From: Flavobacterium dauae
Lineage (GTDB): Bacteria > Bacteroidota > Bacteroidia > Flavobacteriales > Flavobacteriaceae
Assembly: GCF_004151275.2 (NCBI RefSeq)
Contig: NZ_CP130821.1
Span: 1,240,001 to 1,304,000 of the forward strand
DNA length: 64,000 nucleotides
Direction of reading: 5' to 3'
Position numbers and translations under genes: made by a program. Under the pieces are notes generated by a model. It ran no database searches. It worked only from the letters and a program-made list of their open reading frames with translations, and had not been told where the DNA came from. The stretch's first letter is position 1. Each line of letters opens with the position of its first letter. Shown one piece after another: positions 1 through 8,650 of this stretch.

Positions 1-295
1 ATTGATAGGTTCCAAATGGTAAATCAACTACGACCAATGCGCGCTCTACACCACGAACCACACACGATGCGTGATAGATCATCTGGTCTAAAGTTATGGG
101 TAAAGTAGTTTCGTGGCCCGCCATTACATTACTTGCAGAATCGCCCACCAAAATAACATCAACACCAGCAGAATCAACAATTTTTGCCATTGTGTAATCA
201 TAAGCGGTAAGCATGGAGATTTTTTCTCCGTTTTGTTTCATATCAAAAAGAGACTTGGTAGTCACTATCTTGTAATCTTTTTTAGCAACTGACAT
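1..295 (-). CDS. panB: 3-methyl-2-oxobutanoate hydroxymethyltransferase, N-terminal part (cut by window edge)
   Basis: This is the first 98 residues of ketopantoate hydroxymethyltransferase, which transfers a one-carbon unit from 5,10-methylene-THF to 2-oxoisovalerate in pantothenate/CoA synthesis. The translation starts [13 protein letters not shown] and contains the family block [20 protein letters not shown], then [19 protein letters not shown], which holds the GDS Mg-binding aspartate and the substrate loop. The start ATG is at 293-295; the 3' part lies outside the window. No perfect TANNTTTG box stands upstream. The enzyme is a cytoplasmic decamer in other bacteria. Identification is from recognisable family motifs. 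Confidence 0.93.
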   Translation of the reverse strand, partial: MSVAKKDYKIVTTKSLFDMKQNGEKISMLTAYDYTMAKIVDSAGVDVILVGDSASNVMAGHETTLPITLDQMIYHASCVVRGVERALVVVDLPFGTYQ

Positions 296-466
296 ATTTA
301 TTTGTTGTTTAGTTCGTGTAAAATTAGAGAAAAAAGATCATATAAACGTATTAACCTGAGTTCGATTCTTTTATTGGATTCATATCATTGATTATTAGAA
401 ATATAAGTAATTAAAAAAGGATCTGTTTTTTATTTAATGACGAGTTTTACAGTTTTTAATAAATTA

Positions 467-1501
467 TTACAAATTAAACTCTATCAACAAATATTCTGAT
501 CTTGATGTATCTTCTGTTTGGTTTGTATGAACAGCTTCAACAATAACACTTTTTTCATTGATCCAATATAACGTGTTTGGTACCATTTTAAAATTTACAA
601 AATTTACCAATAGTTTTTCTTTAAAACGGAAGTTATTATCTAAACCAGAAATCACCAATAAACAACCCACATCGTTATCATTTATTAATTCGGCAAATTG
701 TTGCGATTCTTTATGGTAAACGGGCAATGTGTTTTTATATTGAACTTCTTCTTGTGCATTTCGTTTGCTGTAAAAAGAGTATAAAGTTTCATTATCTTCA
801 TTAACTCTAAAAACATACGATTGCAAAATTGGCGAAAAACCTAAAGATATTACAATACTTTCCAATCCGGTTTCTTCATCAATACTTTTCATTGGAATTT
901 CAACCTGTTCACCAGAATTGGTTCTAAAAGAATAAATGCCCATTTGTTTATTCTCTTCGATATTCTGTGTCGAAAAAATAAAAGTAGTATTTCCTTTACG
1001 TCTGTTTTGCAGGTAGCTTTGTTTGCTGATTAACTTTACAGTTCCGTATTTTTCAAAAGATTTTAGTTGGTCGTTGTAAACTCCGTTTAAATTACTGTAT
1101 CTAATAGCATTTAAATCCACAGATTCTAATGAAGATTCACTCTTCATTTTAAAATGTTCTTTCTTCACAAAACCATTGTAACTTAATGGATTGTTTCCGT
1201 ACAGAAAATAATTTACTTCGTAAAATCCATCTGATTCATTGACAAGGAAAATTCTTTGCGAAGGCGAATTTTCAATCGTTTTAATCTGACTTTTTATGGT
1301 ATCCGTTGAAGCAAATAATGTAACCTGCGTGTTGTTTACAAAAGACAATTCGTTTTGCTGACTATCAATATCAAAAGGAATTTCTTTAAATTGGATAATG
1401 GTGTCATTTACCGATATATTTGTTTGATTCGATTCCTTTTTACAAGAAATTGTCAAAATCAATCCAACAATACAAAGAGATCTTATAAGGATATTTTTCA
1501 T
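467..1501 (-). CDS. Putative lipoprotein of unknown function
   Basis: A 344-residue protein with a signal peptide and lipobox: MKNILIRSLCIVGLILTISC, with Cys20 as the lipidation site followed by KKE. It should be anchored in the envelope. The rest is beta-rich with no motif I recognise; a possible SH3-like stretch near residues 60-115 (LFASTDTIKSQ ... YNGFVKKEHF) is weak. The gene lies 50 bp downstream of purL on the same strand, with a strong terminator hairpin between them whose near edge is about 20 nt from the ATG, so it is either expressed by read-through or from an unseen promoter. No function is claimed. Confidence 0.8.
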   Translation of the reverse strand: MKNILIRSLCIVGLILTISCKKESNQTNISVNDTIIQFKEIPFDIDSQQNELSFVNNTQVTLFASTDTIKSQIKTIENSPSQRIFLVNESDGFYEVNYFLYGNNPLSYNGFVKKEHFKMKSESSLESVDLNAIRYSNLNGVYNDQLKSFEKYGTVKLISKQSYLQNRRKGNTTFIFSTQNIEENKQMGIYSFRTNSGEQVEIPMKSIDEETGLESIVISLGFSPILQSYVFRVNEDNETLYSFYSKRNAQEEVQYKNTLPVYHKESQQFAELINDNDVGCLLVISGLDNNFRFKEKLLVNFVNFKMVPNTLYWINEKSVIVEAVHTNQTEDTSRSEYLLIEFNL

Positions 1502-1521
1502 AAATTATCTTTTAAATGAAC

Positions 1522-1547
1522 AAAAGCACCTAATTTTAGGTGCTTTT
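1522..1547 (-). terminator. Rho-independent terminator after purL
   Basis: Perfect inverted repeat: AAAAGCACCTAA at 1522-1533 and TTAGGTGCTTTT at 1536-1547, with A/T-rich flanks on both sides. It lies 4 bp beyond the purL stop codon. It also stands about 20 nt before the start of the downstream lipoprotein gene, so it may attenuate read-through into it. Confidence 0.85.
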
Positions 1548-1551
1548 ATAT

Positions 1552-4500
1552 TTATTTTTTGTTTGTATCGCACCATTTGCGTGCGTTCACAAAAGCTTCA
1601 ACCCACGGAGAAACTTCGTCTTTTCTTCCTGCTGGGTAATTTGCCCAGTTCCAAGGGAAAACAGAACGTTCTATATGCGGCATTGTAACCAAGTGTCTTC
1701 CTGTTTTATCGCACATCATTGCCGTATTATAATCAGATCCGTTTGGATTTGCCGGATACGCATCGTACGCATATTTTGCTACGATATTATATTCGTTTTC
1801 TGATTTTGGCAAATTGAATTTACCTTCACCATGCGAAATCCAAACTCCTAAAGTAGTTCCTGCTAAAGTTGACAACATGATAGAATTGTTTTGTTGAACT
1901 TTTACCGAAACGAAGTTAGATTCGTGTTTTTGCGAAGTATTGTGATGCATTTTTCCGTGCACTTCATGATCCGGATTGATTAGTTCTAATTCCATAAACA
2001 ACTGGCAACCATTACAAATACCAACAGACATGGTGTCAGGACGAGCAAAGAAATTCTTTAATGCCGTATTTGCCTTTTCGTTGTACATAAATGCACCAGC
2101 CCAACCTTTTGCCGAACCTAAAACATCTGAATTAGAAAATCCACCAACAGCACCAATAAACTGAATATCTTCTAATGTTTCACGACCCGAAATTAAATCG
2201 GTCATGTGAACATCTTTTACATCAAAGCCAGCTAAAAACATTGCGTTAGCCATTTCTCTTTCAGAATTCGATCCTTTTTCGCGGATAATTGCCGCTTTTG
2301 GTTTAGGTTTTGAACTATCGATTACCGGTTTATTTCCGTCAAAATGAAAAGGAAAACTAAACTGCAAAGGTTGTTTTTTGTAGTTCATTAAACGCTCGCG
2401 CGCCATTCCGTTTTTAGACTGTTTTTTGTCTAAATAATACGAAGTTATAAACCAGGTATCACGTAATTCGTTGATGTTAAAATTGTATAATTCTTTGCCG
2501 AAGAAAACTTTTAAATCGTGCCCTTCAGACGGAACGCCGATTTTTACAAACTCAATACCGTTTAAAGACATTTTGTTTTCAAAAGCCACATCGTTCTGTG
2601 CTTGTAACACAACGGCAATGTTTTCGTTAAACAACGCTTTAATTAAATCTGGTTCATTCAATCCGGTTAAATCAATATCGGCATCTAAATTGTAGCCTGC
2701 AAAACACATTTCTAACAACGTGGTAATTAAACCGCCCGAACCAACATCGTGACCAGCAGCAATTTGATTATCGTTGATTAAATCTTGAATGGTATTGAAT
2801 GCTTTTTTGAAATAAGCAGCGTCTGTTATTGTTGGAACATCGTTACCAATTTTGTTTAAAATTTGTGCGAATGACGAACCACCCAATTTAAGTTTGTCTT
2901 TAGATAAATTGATGTAGTAAATTGATCCTGCGGATTTTGATAAAACAGGTTCGACTACTTTTTTAATATCCGAACAGTTTCCTGCTGCAGAAATAATTAC
3001 CGTTCCCGGAGCAATAACATCTCCTTCAGGATATTTTTGTTTCATTGAAAGAGAATCTTTACCCGTTGGGATGTTAATTCCTAATTCAATAGCAAAATCA
3101 GCACAACCTTTAACTGCCTGATACAAACGTGCGTCTTCGCCTTTGTTGTTGCAAGCCCACATCCAGTTTGCCGATAACGAAACACCACTTAAACCGTCTT
3201 TTATCGGAGCAAAAATAATGTTTGATAACGCTTCGCCAATAGCATTTCTGCTTCCTGCAACCGGATCAACCAAAGCGGTAATAGGCGAGTGTCCCACGGT
3301 AGTTGCAATACCTTCTTTTCCTTTAAAATCAAGCGCCATAACACCTACGTTATTCAAAGGTAGTTGTAACGGTCCTACACATTGTTGTTTAGCCACACGA
3401 CCACCCACACAACGATCTACTTTATTGGTTAACCAATCTTTACAAGCAACAGCTTCTAACTGTAAAACTTGATTAAGATAGTTGTAAACTTCTTCTTTTT
3501 CGTATTCTAAATCGGCATAATTATAAACAACAGTTTCATCGTTCATAATTGTTTTTGGCGATGAACCAAACATATCTTCTAAAGCAAAATCCATAGGTTT
3601 TGCTCCGTTTGTAGCCGATTCAAAAGTAAAACGGTGATTGTTTGTAACTTCACCCACATTGTACATTGGCGAACGTTCACGGTCTGCAACACGCTGTAAG
3701 GTATCAATATCGTTTTTACCAATAACCAATCCCATACGCTCTTGCGATTCGTTACCAATAATTTCTTTTGCTGATAAAGTAGGATCGCCCACTGGTAATT
3801 TATCTAAATCGATTAATCCACCGGTGTTTTCAACCAATTCAGACAAACAGTTTAAGTGTCCGCCGGCACCGTGATCGTGAATTGACACAATTGGGTTAAT
3901 ATCGGCTTCAACCATACCACGCACCGCATTTGCCGCACGTTTTTGCATTTCTGGGTTTGAACGTTGAATGGCGTTTAATTCGATACCAGATCCAAAAGCA
4001 CCTGTATCTGCAGATGAAACTGCTGCACCACCCATACCAATTCTATAATTTTCACCTCCTAAAATTACTATTTGATCGCCTGCTTTAGGTTCGTGTTTTT
4101 TTGCTTGATTTTCTTTTCCGTAACCAATACCACCCGCTTGCATAATTACTTTGTCGTAACCAATTTTGCGGTTGTTTTCTTCGTGTTCAAAAGTTAAAAC
4201 AGAACCGGTAATTAACGGTTGACCAAATTTGTTTCCAAAATCTGAAGCTCCGTTTGATGCTTTAATTAAAATATCCATCGGAGTTTGGTACAACCAGTTG
4301 CGTTCTTTCATACCATCTTCCCATTCACGATCGTCAACCAAACGCGAATAAGAGGTCATATAAATAGCAGTTCCTGCCAATGGCAACGAACCTTGTCCAC
4401 CTGCTAATCGGTCGCGAATTTCACCGCCCGAACCTGTAGCTGCACCATTAAATGGTTCAACCGTAGTAGGAAAGTTGTGCGTTTCTGCTTTTAAAGAAAT

Positions 4501-5223
4501 TACCGAATCGAACTCTTTTTCAGAATAAAAATCAGGTTTATCAGCAGAATTTGGTGCAAATTGTGTTACAAGCGGACCTTTTACAAAAGCCACATTATCT
4601 TTATATGCCGAAACAATTCCGTTTGGATTTGTTTCAGACGTACTTTTAATTAATTTGAATAGCGAAGTTGGTTGTTCAACACCATCGATCACAAAAGTTC
4701 CGTTGAAAATTTTATGACGGCAATGTTCTGAATTTACCTGAGAAAATCCAAATACTTCAGAATCGGTTAGTTTTCTACCAATTTTTATCGAAACATTGTT
4801 TAAATAATCAATTTCTTCATCGCTTAAAGCCAAACCCTCTTGTTGGTTGTAAGCTGCAATATCTTCAATTTCTAAAATAGGTTGCGGATCGATATTAACC
4901 GTAAACATATCTTGTGTTAAAGACGGATATTTCTGAAAAATCATAGGATCAAAATCGCTGAAATCTTCTTTGTCTTTAAAAAATTCTTCGATACGAATAA
5001 TTCCATTAATGCCCATATTCTGCGTAATTTCAACTGCATTGGTACTCCACGGAGTAATCATTGCGGCACGCGGACCAACAAAATTTTGAGTTATTGAAGG
5101 AGTTTCTATTTGTGCAGCATTGCCAAACAGCCAATTTAGTTTAGCTACATCTTCGGTACTTAAAGGGATTGAAGTTTGTACAGCGTAAACTGTACCAGAC
5201 GCATTTTCAAAAAATTGAATCAT
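1552..5223 (-). CDS. purL: Phosphoribosylformylglycinamidine synthase (single-chain form)
   Basis: 1223 residues, the large single-chain FGAM synthase also found in gamma-proteobacteria and eukaryotes, not the split PurSQL type. It converts FGAR, glutamine and ATP to FGAM in step 4 of purine synthesis. Domains in order: N-terminal PurS-like region, linker (EVFGFSQVNSEHCRH), two AIRS-type ATP/substrate domains (LKAETHNFPTTVEPFNGAAT, GGRVAKQQCVGPLQLPLNNV) and a C-terminal glutaminase domain. The glutaminase nucleophile is the Cys of SVGICNGCQLF; MPHIERSVFPWNW supplies the His/Glu end of the triad. The start ATG has a good TTG-20-TANNTTTG promoter just upstream. Cytoplasmic. Confidence 0.98.
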   Translation of the reverse strand: MIQFFENASGTVYAVQTSIPLSTEDVAKLNWLFGNAAQIETPSITQNFVGPRAAMITPWSTNAVEITQNMGINGIIRIEEFFKDKEDFSDFDPMIFQKYPSLTQDMFTVNIDPQPILEIEDIAAYNQQEGLALSDEEIDYLNNVSIKIGRKLTDSEVFGFSQVNSEHCRHKIFNGTFVIDGVEQPTSLFKLIKSTSETNPNGIVSAYKDNVAFVKGPLVTQFAPNSADKPDFYSEKEFDSVISLKAETHNFPTTVEPFNGAATGSGGEIRDRLAGGQGSLPLAGTAIYMTSYSRLVDDREWEDGMKERNWLYQTPMDILIKASNGASDFGNKFGQPLITGSVLTFEHEENNRKIGYDKVIMQAGGIGYGKENQAKKHEPKAGDQIVILGGENYRIGMGGAAVSSADTGAFGSGIELNAIQRSNPEMQKRAANAVRGMVEADINPIVSIHDHGAGGHLNCLSELVENTGGLIDLDKLPVGDPTLSAKEIIGNESQERMGLVIGKNDIDTLQRVADRERSPMYNVGEVTNNHRFTFESATNGAKPMDFALEDMFGSSPKTIMNDETVVYNYADLEYEKEEVYNYLNQVLQLEAVACKDWLTNKVDRCVGGRVAKQQCVGPLQLPLNNVGVMALDFKGKEGIATTVGHSPITALVDPVAGSRNAIGEALSNIIFAPIKDGLSGVSLSANWMWACNNKGEDARLYQAVKGCADFAIELGINIPTGKDSLSMKQKYPEGDVIAPGTVIISAAGNCSDIKKVVEPVLSKSAGSIYYINLSKDKLKLGGSSFAQILNKIGNDVPTITDAAYFKKAFNTIQDLINDNQIAAGHDVGSGGLITTLLEMCFAGYNLDADIDLTGLNEPDLIKALFNENIAVVLQAQNDVAFENKMSLNGIEFVKIGVPSEGHDLKVFFGKELYNFNINELRDTWFITSYYLDKKQSKNGMARERLMNYKKQPLQFSFPFHFDGNKPVIDSSKPKPKAAIIREKGSNSEREMANAMFLAGFDVKDVHMTDLISGRETLEDIQFIGAVGGFSNSDVLGSAKGWAGAFMYNEKANTALKNFFARPDTMSVGICNGCQLFMELELINPDHEVHGKMHHNTSQKHESNFVSVKVQQNNSIMLSTLAGTTLGVWISHGEGKFNLPKSENEYNIVAKYAYDAYPANPNGSDYNTAMMCDKTGRHLVTMPHIERSVFPWNWANYPAGRKDEVSPWVEAFVNARKWCDTNKK

Positions 5224-5632
5224 CGTTAAATGTTTGTTGTGTTGTTTAAAATAAAGAACAAATTTACTACTAAAAATTTATATTGGCAATATTATTAACG
5301 CTTTTAGAAAGATGGAAAAAACAATATGTTTTGAGCAATTTTGTAAGTAAAATAGGTAATTAAATAATGCCTTGTGAATTTTTTGTTTATTTTATGAGAG
5401 TAAAATTATAAAACAAATATTATTTTAGGATTTTATGCCATATTGTATTTTTTTGTCTAAAATAAGTTTAAATAGATGTTAGGATTTTTATAAAGATATG
5501 GGGTAGGCTCTTTTTAATTACTTACAATCATAGAAAAAACAGAAAACATAGTTGTTCAATTTTATATTTATTGTTTTGTAAACAAAGAACAAAATATATG
5601 TTTATTTTAGCCATGAAATTTGCAATGGAAAA
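5224..5632. other. 409-bp AT-rich divergent intergenic region
   Basis: It holds the purL promoter on the minus strand and, on the plus strand, a weaker promoter-like pair TTG (5576-5578) and TATGTTTA (5597-5604), 18 nt apart, for the glycosyltransferase-like pair. A tiny frame MKFAMEK (5613-5636) ends in an ATGA overlap with the next start codon. The middle of the region (about 5290-5570) shows nothing I can name. Confidence 0.5.
5259..5289 (-). promoter_or_regulatory. Bacteroidota-type promoter of purL
   Basis: On the minus strand a TTG (5287-5289) and TAAATTTG (5259-5266) are separated by 20 nt, matching the flavobacterial TTG-(17-23)-TANNTTTG consensus. The predicted start of transcription is about 30 nt before the purL ATG. 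Confidence 0.75.
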
Positions 5633-6580
5633 ATGAAAATAACAATAGTAGCTTTTGATATATGGGGGTTTAATAAACTAATTGTTGATCAATTAAAAAA
5701 TAAAGGGCACGAAGTTACTTTTATTAATAGCCACGATATTAAATATGTTTATAAAAATAAGAATGAAAGAATAAAAAATTTTTTTTTAAAAACTTTTTTT
5801 AAAAAGAATATTAAGAGGGACTTTTTAAACAAAGAATTAATTGATCGAGCGAAAAACTTATCCCCCCAAGATTGCATATTGGTTGTAAATCCATTTTATT
5901 TTAGAAATATATTAGGCATTCTTAAAACTAAAACAACAAATTTAATTGCATACAATTACGATTCTTTAGAAAAAGTGCCGTTGCCAAATAATTATGAAAC
6001 ATTATTTTCAAGAACATTTTCTTTTGACACAATAGATGTTAAAAAAAAACCCCATTTATCTTTCTTACCAAATTACATTTATTTAGATAAAGATATAAAC
6101 AAAACGCCTAAAAACAAGGTTTTTATGATTCTTTCAGATTCTATTGAACGAGAAGAAATTTTAAATAAAATTGCCTTTTTGTTAGATAAAAAAGCAATTA
6201 AAAACTTTGAATTTATTGTTTTAAAACCCTCGCTAAAAAAACACCACCCTAATACAAAAATTATATCAAAAGGTATTGGCTTAAATGAGGTAATAGCACA
6301 GATGAAGAATTCAGAAATTTTAATTGATTTAATCAGAGATAATCAAACTGGTTTAAGTTTTAGGATTTTTGAGGCAATGGCTCTTCATAAAAAATTAATA
6401 ACAAATAATCAAACAATTAAAGACTACGATTTCTATAATCCAAACAATATTTTAATTATTGATCAAGATACCATTTCTATTCCTGATACGTTTTTAAATT
6501 CTGAATACGAACCTTTAAACGAACAAATCTATCAGAAATACACGTTAGAAAATTGGATTAAAACCGTTTTTAATATTTAG
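5633..6580 (+). CDS. Putative glycosyltransferase-like protein (tandem copy 1)
   Basis: 315 residues. The N-terminus KITIVAFDIWGFNKLIVDQL looks like the first beta-alpha unit of a GT-B Rossmann fold, and the C-terminal half carries DLIRDNQTGLSFRIFEAMAL followed by KKLITNNQTIKDYDFYNPNN. This resembles the donor-binding E-x-x-A block of GT4/CgeB-like transferases. I infer a role in surface polysaccharide or lipopolysaccharide modification; the substrate is unknown. Its neighbour 11 bp downstream is a clear paralog with the same motifs. Base composition is notably AT-rich, with long runs of A and T, unlike the housekeeping genes nearby, which is compatible with horizontal acquisition. No signal peptide. 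Confidence 0.65.
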   Translation: MKITIVAFDIWGFNKLIVDQLKNKGHEVTFINSHDIKYVYKNKNERIKNFFLKTFFKKNIKRDFLNKELIDRAKNLSPQDCILVVNPFYFRNILGILKTKTTNLIAYNYDSLEKVPLPNNYETLFSRTFSFDTIDVKKKPHLSFLPNYIYLDKDINKTPKNKVFMILSDSIEREEILNKIAFLLDKKAIKNFEFIVLKPSLKKHHPNTKIISKGIGLNEVIAQMKNSEILIDLIRDNQTGLSFRIFEAMALHKKLITNNQTIKDYDFYNPNNILIIDQDTISIPDTFLNSEYEPLNEQIYQKYTLENWIKTVFNI

Positions 6581-6591
6581 CAAAAAAACTT

Positions 6592-7545
6592 ATGAAGATT
6601 ACAATTTTTAGTTTTGATTTATGGGGTTTTAATAAAAAAATAGCTCAAGAATTAGAAAAACTTGGCCATGAAGTTAATTATGTAAACACTCATTCTTTTA
6701 AATATGAATATCCGAATGTAGGTATAAAAATTTTAAATTTTTTTACCAAAAATTTATTAAAAATAAACTTAAAGAAAAATATTCAACATAAAAAAATCAT
6801 AAATGAGCTTACAAAAAATGAAAGCGATATAATATTTATGGTAAATCCTGGCTTTTTTGAACAAAAATTCAGTGAAGAAGCTAAAAAACATACAAAAAAA
6901 TTAATAGCTTATAATTACGATAGTTTAACGCGTGTGCCTTTACCTAAAAATTATAAAGATTTATTTGACGAAATTTATTGTTTTGACGATGAAGACATTA
7001 TCAACAATAACTTTAAACATGCAACTAATTTTAACTATATTTCAAATATACCTTTAAAAACAAATCATAAACCAAAACATCTAGCATTTGCAATTCAATC
7101 TGTTGACAAAGAACGTATGTCTATTTTAAGTAAAATTGCTGATGCATTAGACACTTTAAACAAATCAAACTATTTATTTTTAATTAAAGACCAACCTGCT
7201 AAAAATGTAAATAAAAACATTGTATTTTTCAATGAAAATAAAAGTTTAAACGAGGTAGAAAATCTTACAAAAGATAGTTTTATATTGGTAGATATTGTAA
7301 GAGAGAATCAAAGAGGATTAAGTTTTCGTTTCTTCGAGGCAATGGCCTATCAGAAAAAAATTATTACAACAAATAAAAATGTAAAAAATTACGATTTTTA
7401 CAATCCTCAAAACATCTTGATCATTAATGAAAATGATATTAAAATTCCCGAGGAATTTCTTAAAACACCTTATATTCCTTTAAGTGAAGATTTATTTGAA
7501 AAATATACACTTCAATCTTGGGTTAAGAACATATTTAAAATATAA
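6592..7545 (+). CDS. Putative glycosyltransferase-like protein (tandem copy 2)
   Basis: 317 residues, a paralog of the preceding gene along its whole length: KITIFSFDLWGFNKKIAQEL at the N-terminus, LIAYNYDSLTRVPLPKNYKD in the middle, and DIVRENQRGLSFRFFEAMAY then NYDFYNPQNILIIN near the C-terminus. The conserved R-x-x-G-LSFR-x-FEAMA block is the likely nucleotide-sugar site. The 11-bp gap and shared strand indicate one transcript. The pair is probably a tandem duplication that has since diverged, perhaps to act on successive sugars. Function is inferred from motif resemblance only. The IS1595 copy starts 139 bp downstream. Confidence 0.65.
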   Translation: MKITIFSFDLWGFNKKIAQELEKLGHEVNYVNTHSFKYEYPNVGIKILNFFTKNLLKINLKKNIQHKKIINELTKNESDIIFMVNPGFFEQKFSEEAKKHTKKLIAYNYDSLTRVPLPKNYKDLFDEIYCFDDEDIINNNFKHATNFNYISNIPLKTNHKPKHLAFAIQSVDKERMSILSKIADALDTLNKSNYLFLIKDQPAKNVNKNIVFFNENKSLNEVENLTKDSFILVDIVRENQRGLSFRFFEAMAYQKKIITTNKNVKNYDFYNPQNILIINENDIKIPEEFLKTPYIPLSEDLFEKYTLQSWVKNIFKI

Positions 7546-7683
7546 TAATAAAATGAGTAAGAAAAAAAAACTTTTTTTATGTTTGGGTAATTTTGATTTG
7601 ACTAACTTTATATAAAAACTATAATTAATAAACTTTAAGTAATACCAATTTTCAATAAATTTCGTTATATTTATAAAATTTAA

Positions 7684-8640
7684 TAGAGGTCATAAGATAA
7701 TTTCATATCTTTAAAGTGCTTAAAAAAGTGAGAAATATGGAAATTTTTAAAGGTCAAAATCTTCTGGAGTTTGCTGAACACTTCAAAACCGACCTAGATT
7801 GTGAAAAATATCTTGCACATTGGAAGTGGGAAAAAGGCTATTGTTGTCGCAAATGTGGTCATACAAAATATCAGATTAGAAAAGACTTTTCAAGAACCTG
7901 CAATATTTGTAGTGATACAGAAAGTCCAAGCTCGGGCACACTTTTTCACAGAGTTAAGTTCGGTTTAAGAAAGGCTTTTTTCATTTGTTTTGAGATGAGT
8001 ACCACAACAAAAGATTTATCTGCTTTGCAAATGTCTGTTCGTTATGGAGTTGCAGAAAATACAGCTCGTTTATTTATGCATAAGGTTCGTGAAGCTATGA
8101 AATCTGATGAAAAAGACGGGATGAAAGGTCTGGTTCAGATTGATGAGTTTACCGTTGGAGGAAAGGAAAATGGAAAACAAGGAAGAAGTTATGCTACCAA
8201 AAAGAAGAAGGTTGTATGTGCTGTGGAGCTTACAGATGAAGGGAAAGTCAAACGTTTTTATGCGTTGAAAATCAAAGATTTTTCAGCCAAATCTCTACAA
8301 ACAATTTTCTATAAACACATAGATAGATCAGCCCAAATCGTTACAGATGATTGGAAAGGATATAGACCAATAAAAGATTTTAAGATTACGCAAATTCCAA
8401 GTAATAAGGGTAAAAATTTTCCGGTACTACACACCATGATTCATCAAGTGAAATCGTGGTTGAGAACAACCTATTCTTGGGTTTCGGATTCTAATATCAA
8501 TAGATATTTAAGTGAATTTTGTTTCAGAATAAATCGTTCTCAATCTAAGCAAACAATATTCAACAATCTTATTAAGAGAATGGTTAGTAGAAATCCAATT
8601 TCACAAGCCGATTTAGTATGTAATTAAGTTATGACCTCTA
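7684..8640 (+). mobile_element. IS1595-family insertion sequence, copy 1 (957 bp)
   Basis: The ends are 12-bp perfect terminal inverted repeats, TAGAGGTCATAA (7684-7695) and TTATGACCTCTA (8629-8640), enclosing a single ISXO2-like transposase gene. The flanks are AAATTTAA (7676-7683) on the left and AATTTAAA (8641-8648) on the right, an 8-bp target duplication displaced by one A. IS1595 elements usually duplicate 8 bp. A copy with the same translation and same length lies in the opposite orientation at 28937-29893, so transposition is recent. Confidence 0.92.
7737..8627 (+). CDS. IS1595-family (ISXO2-like) transposase
   Basis: 296 residues from the ATG at 7737 (a GTG 21 nt upstream is possible but less likely; MEIFKGQNLLEF is the usual start of this family). 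N-terminal zinc ribbon: CCRKCGHTKY ... CNICSD. The DDE-type catalytic core follows, with aspartates in VQIDEFTVGG and IVTDDWKGY, the conserved His of VLHTMIHQVKSWLR, and the terminal YLSEFCFRINR block with the last acidic residue. The frame is intact, so the enzyme may be active. Translation is the same as that of the second copy. Confidence 0.93.
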   Translation: MEIFKGQNLLEFAEHFKTDLDCEKYLAHWKWEKGYCCRKCGHTKYQIRKDFSRTCNICSDTESPSSGTLFHRVKFGLRKAFFICFEMSTTTKDLSALQMSVRYGVAENTARLFMHKVREAMKSDEKDGMKGLVQIDEFTVGGKENGKQGRSYATKKKKVVCAVELTDEGKVKRFYALKIKDFSAKSLQTIFYKHIDRSAQIVTDDWKGYRPIKDFKITQIPSNKGKNFPVLHTMIHQVKSWLRTTYSWVSDSNINRYLSEFCFRINRSQSKQTIFNNLIKRMVSRNPISQADLVCN

Positions 8641-8650
8641 AATTTAAAAA

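Noticed and set aside
1540..4000. Several long frames opposite purL
   Set aside because: They mirror the codon pattern of purL, have no family motif and overlap it entirely. The same applies to frames opposite uvrA, clpB, acnB and other long genes.
7561..7623. Tiny frame MSKKKKLFLCLGNFDLTNFI downstream of the transferase pair
   Set aside because: Only 20 residues, low-complexity lysine start, no homology to the preceding genes. More likely chance in AT-rich DNA.
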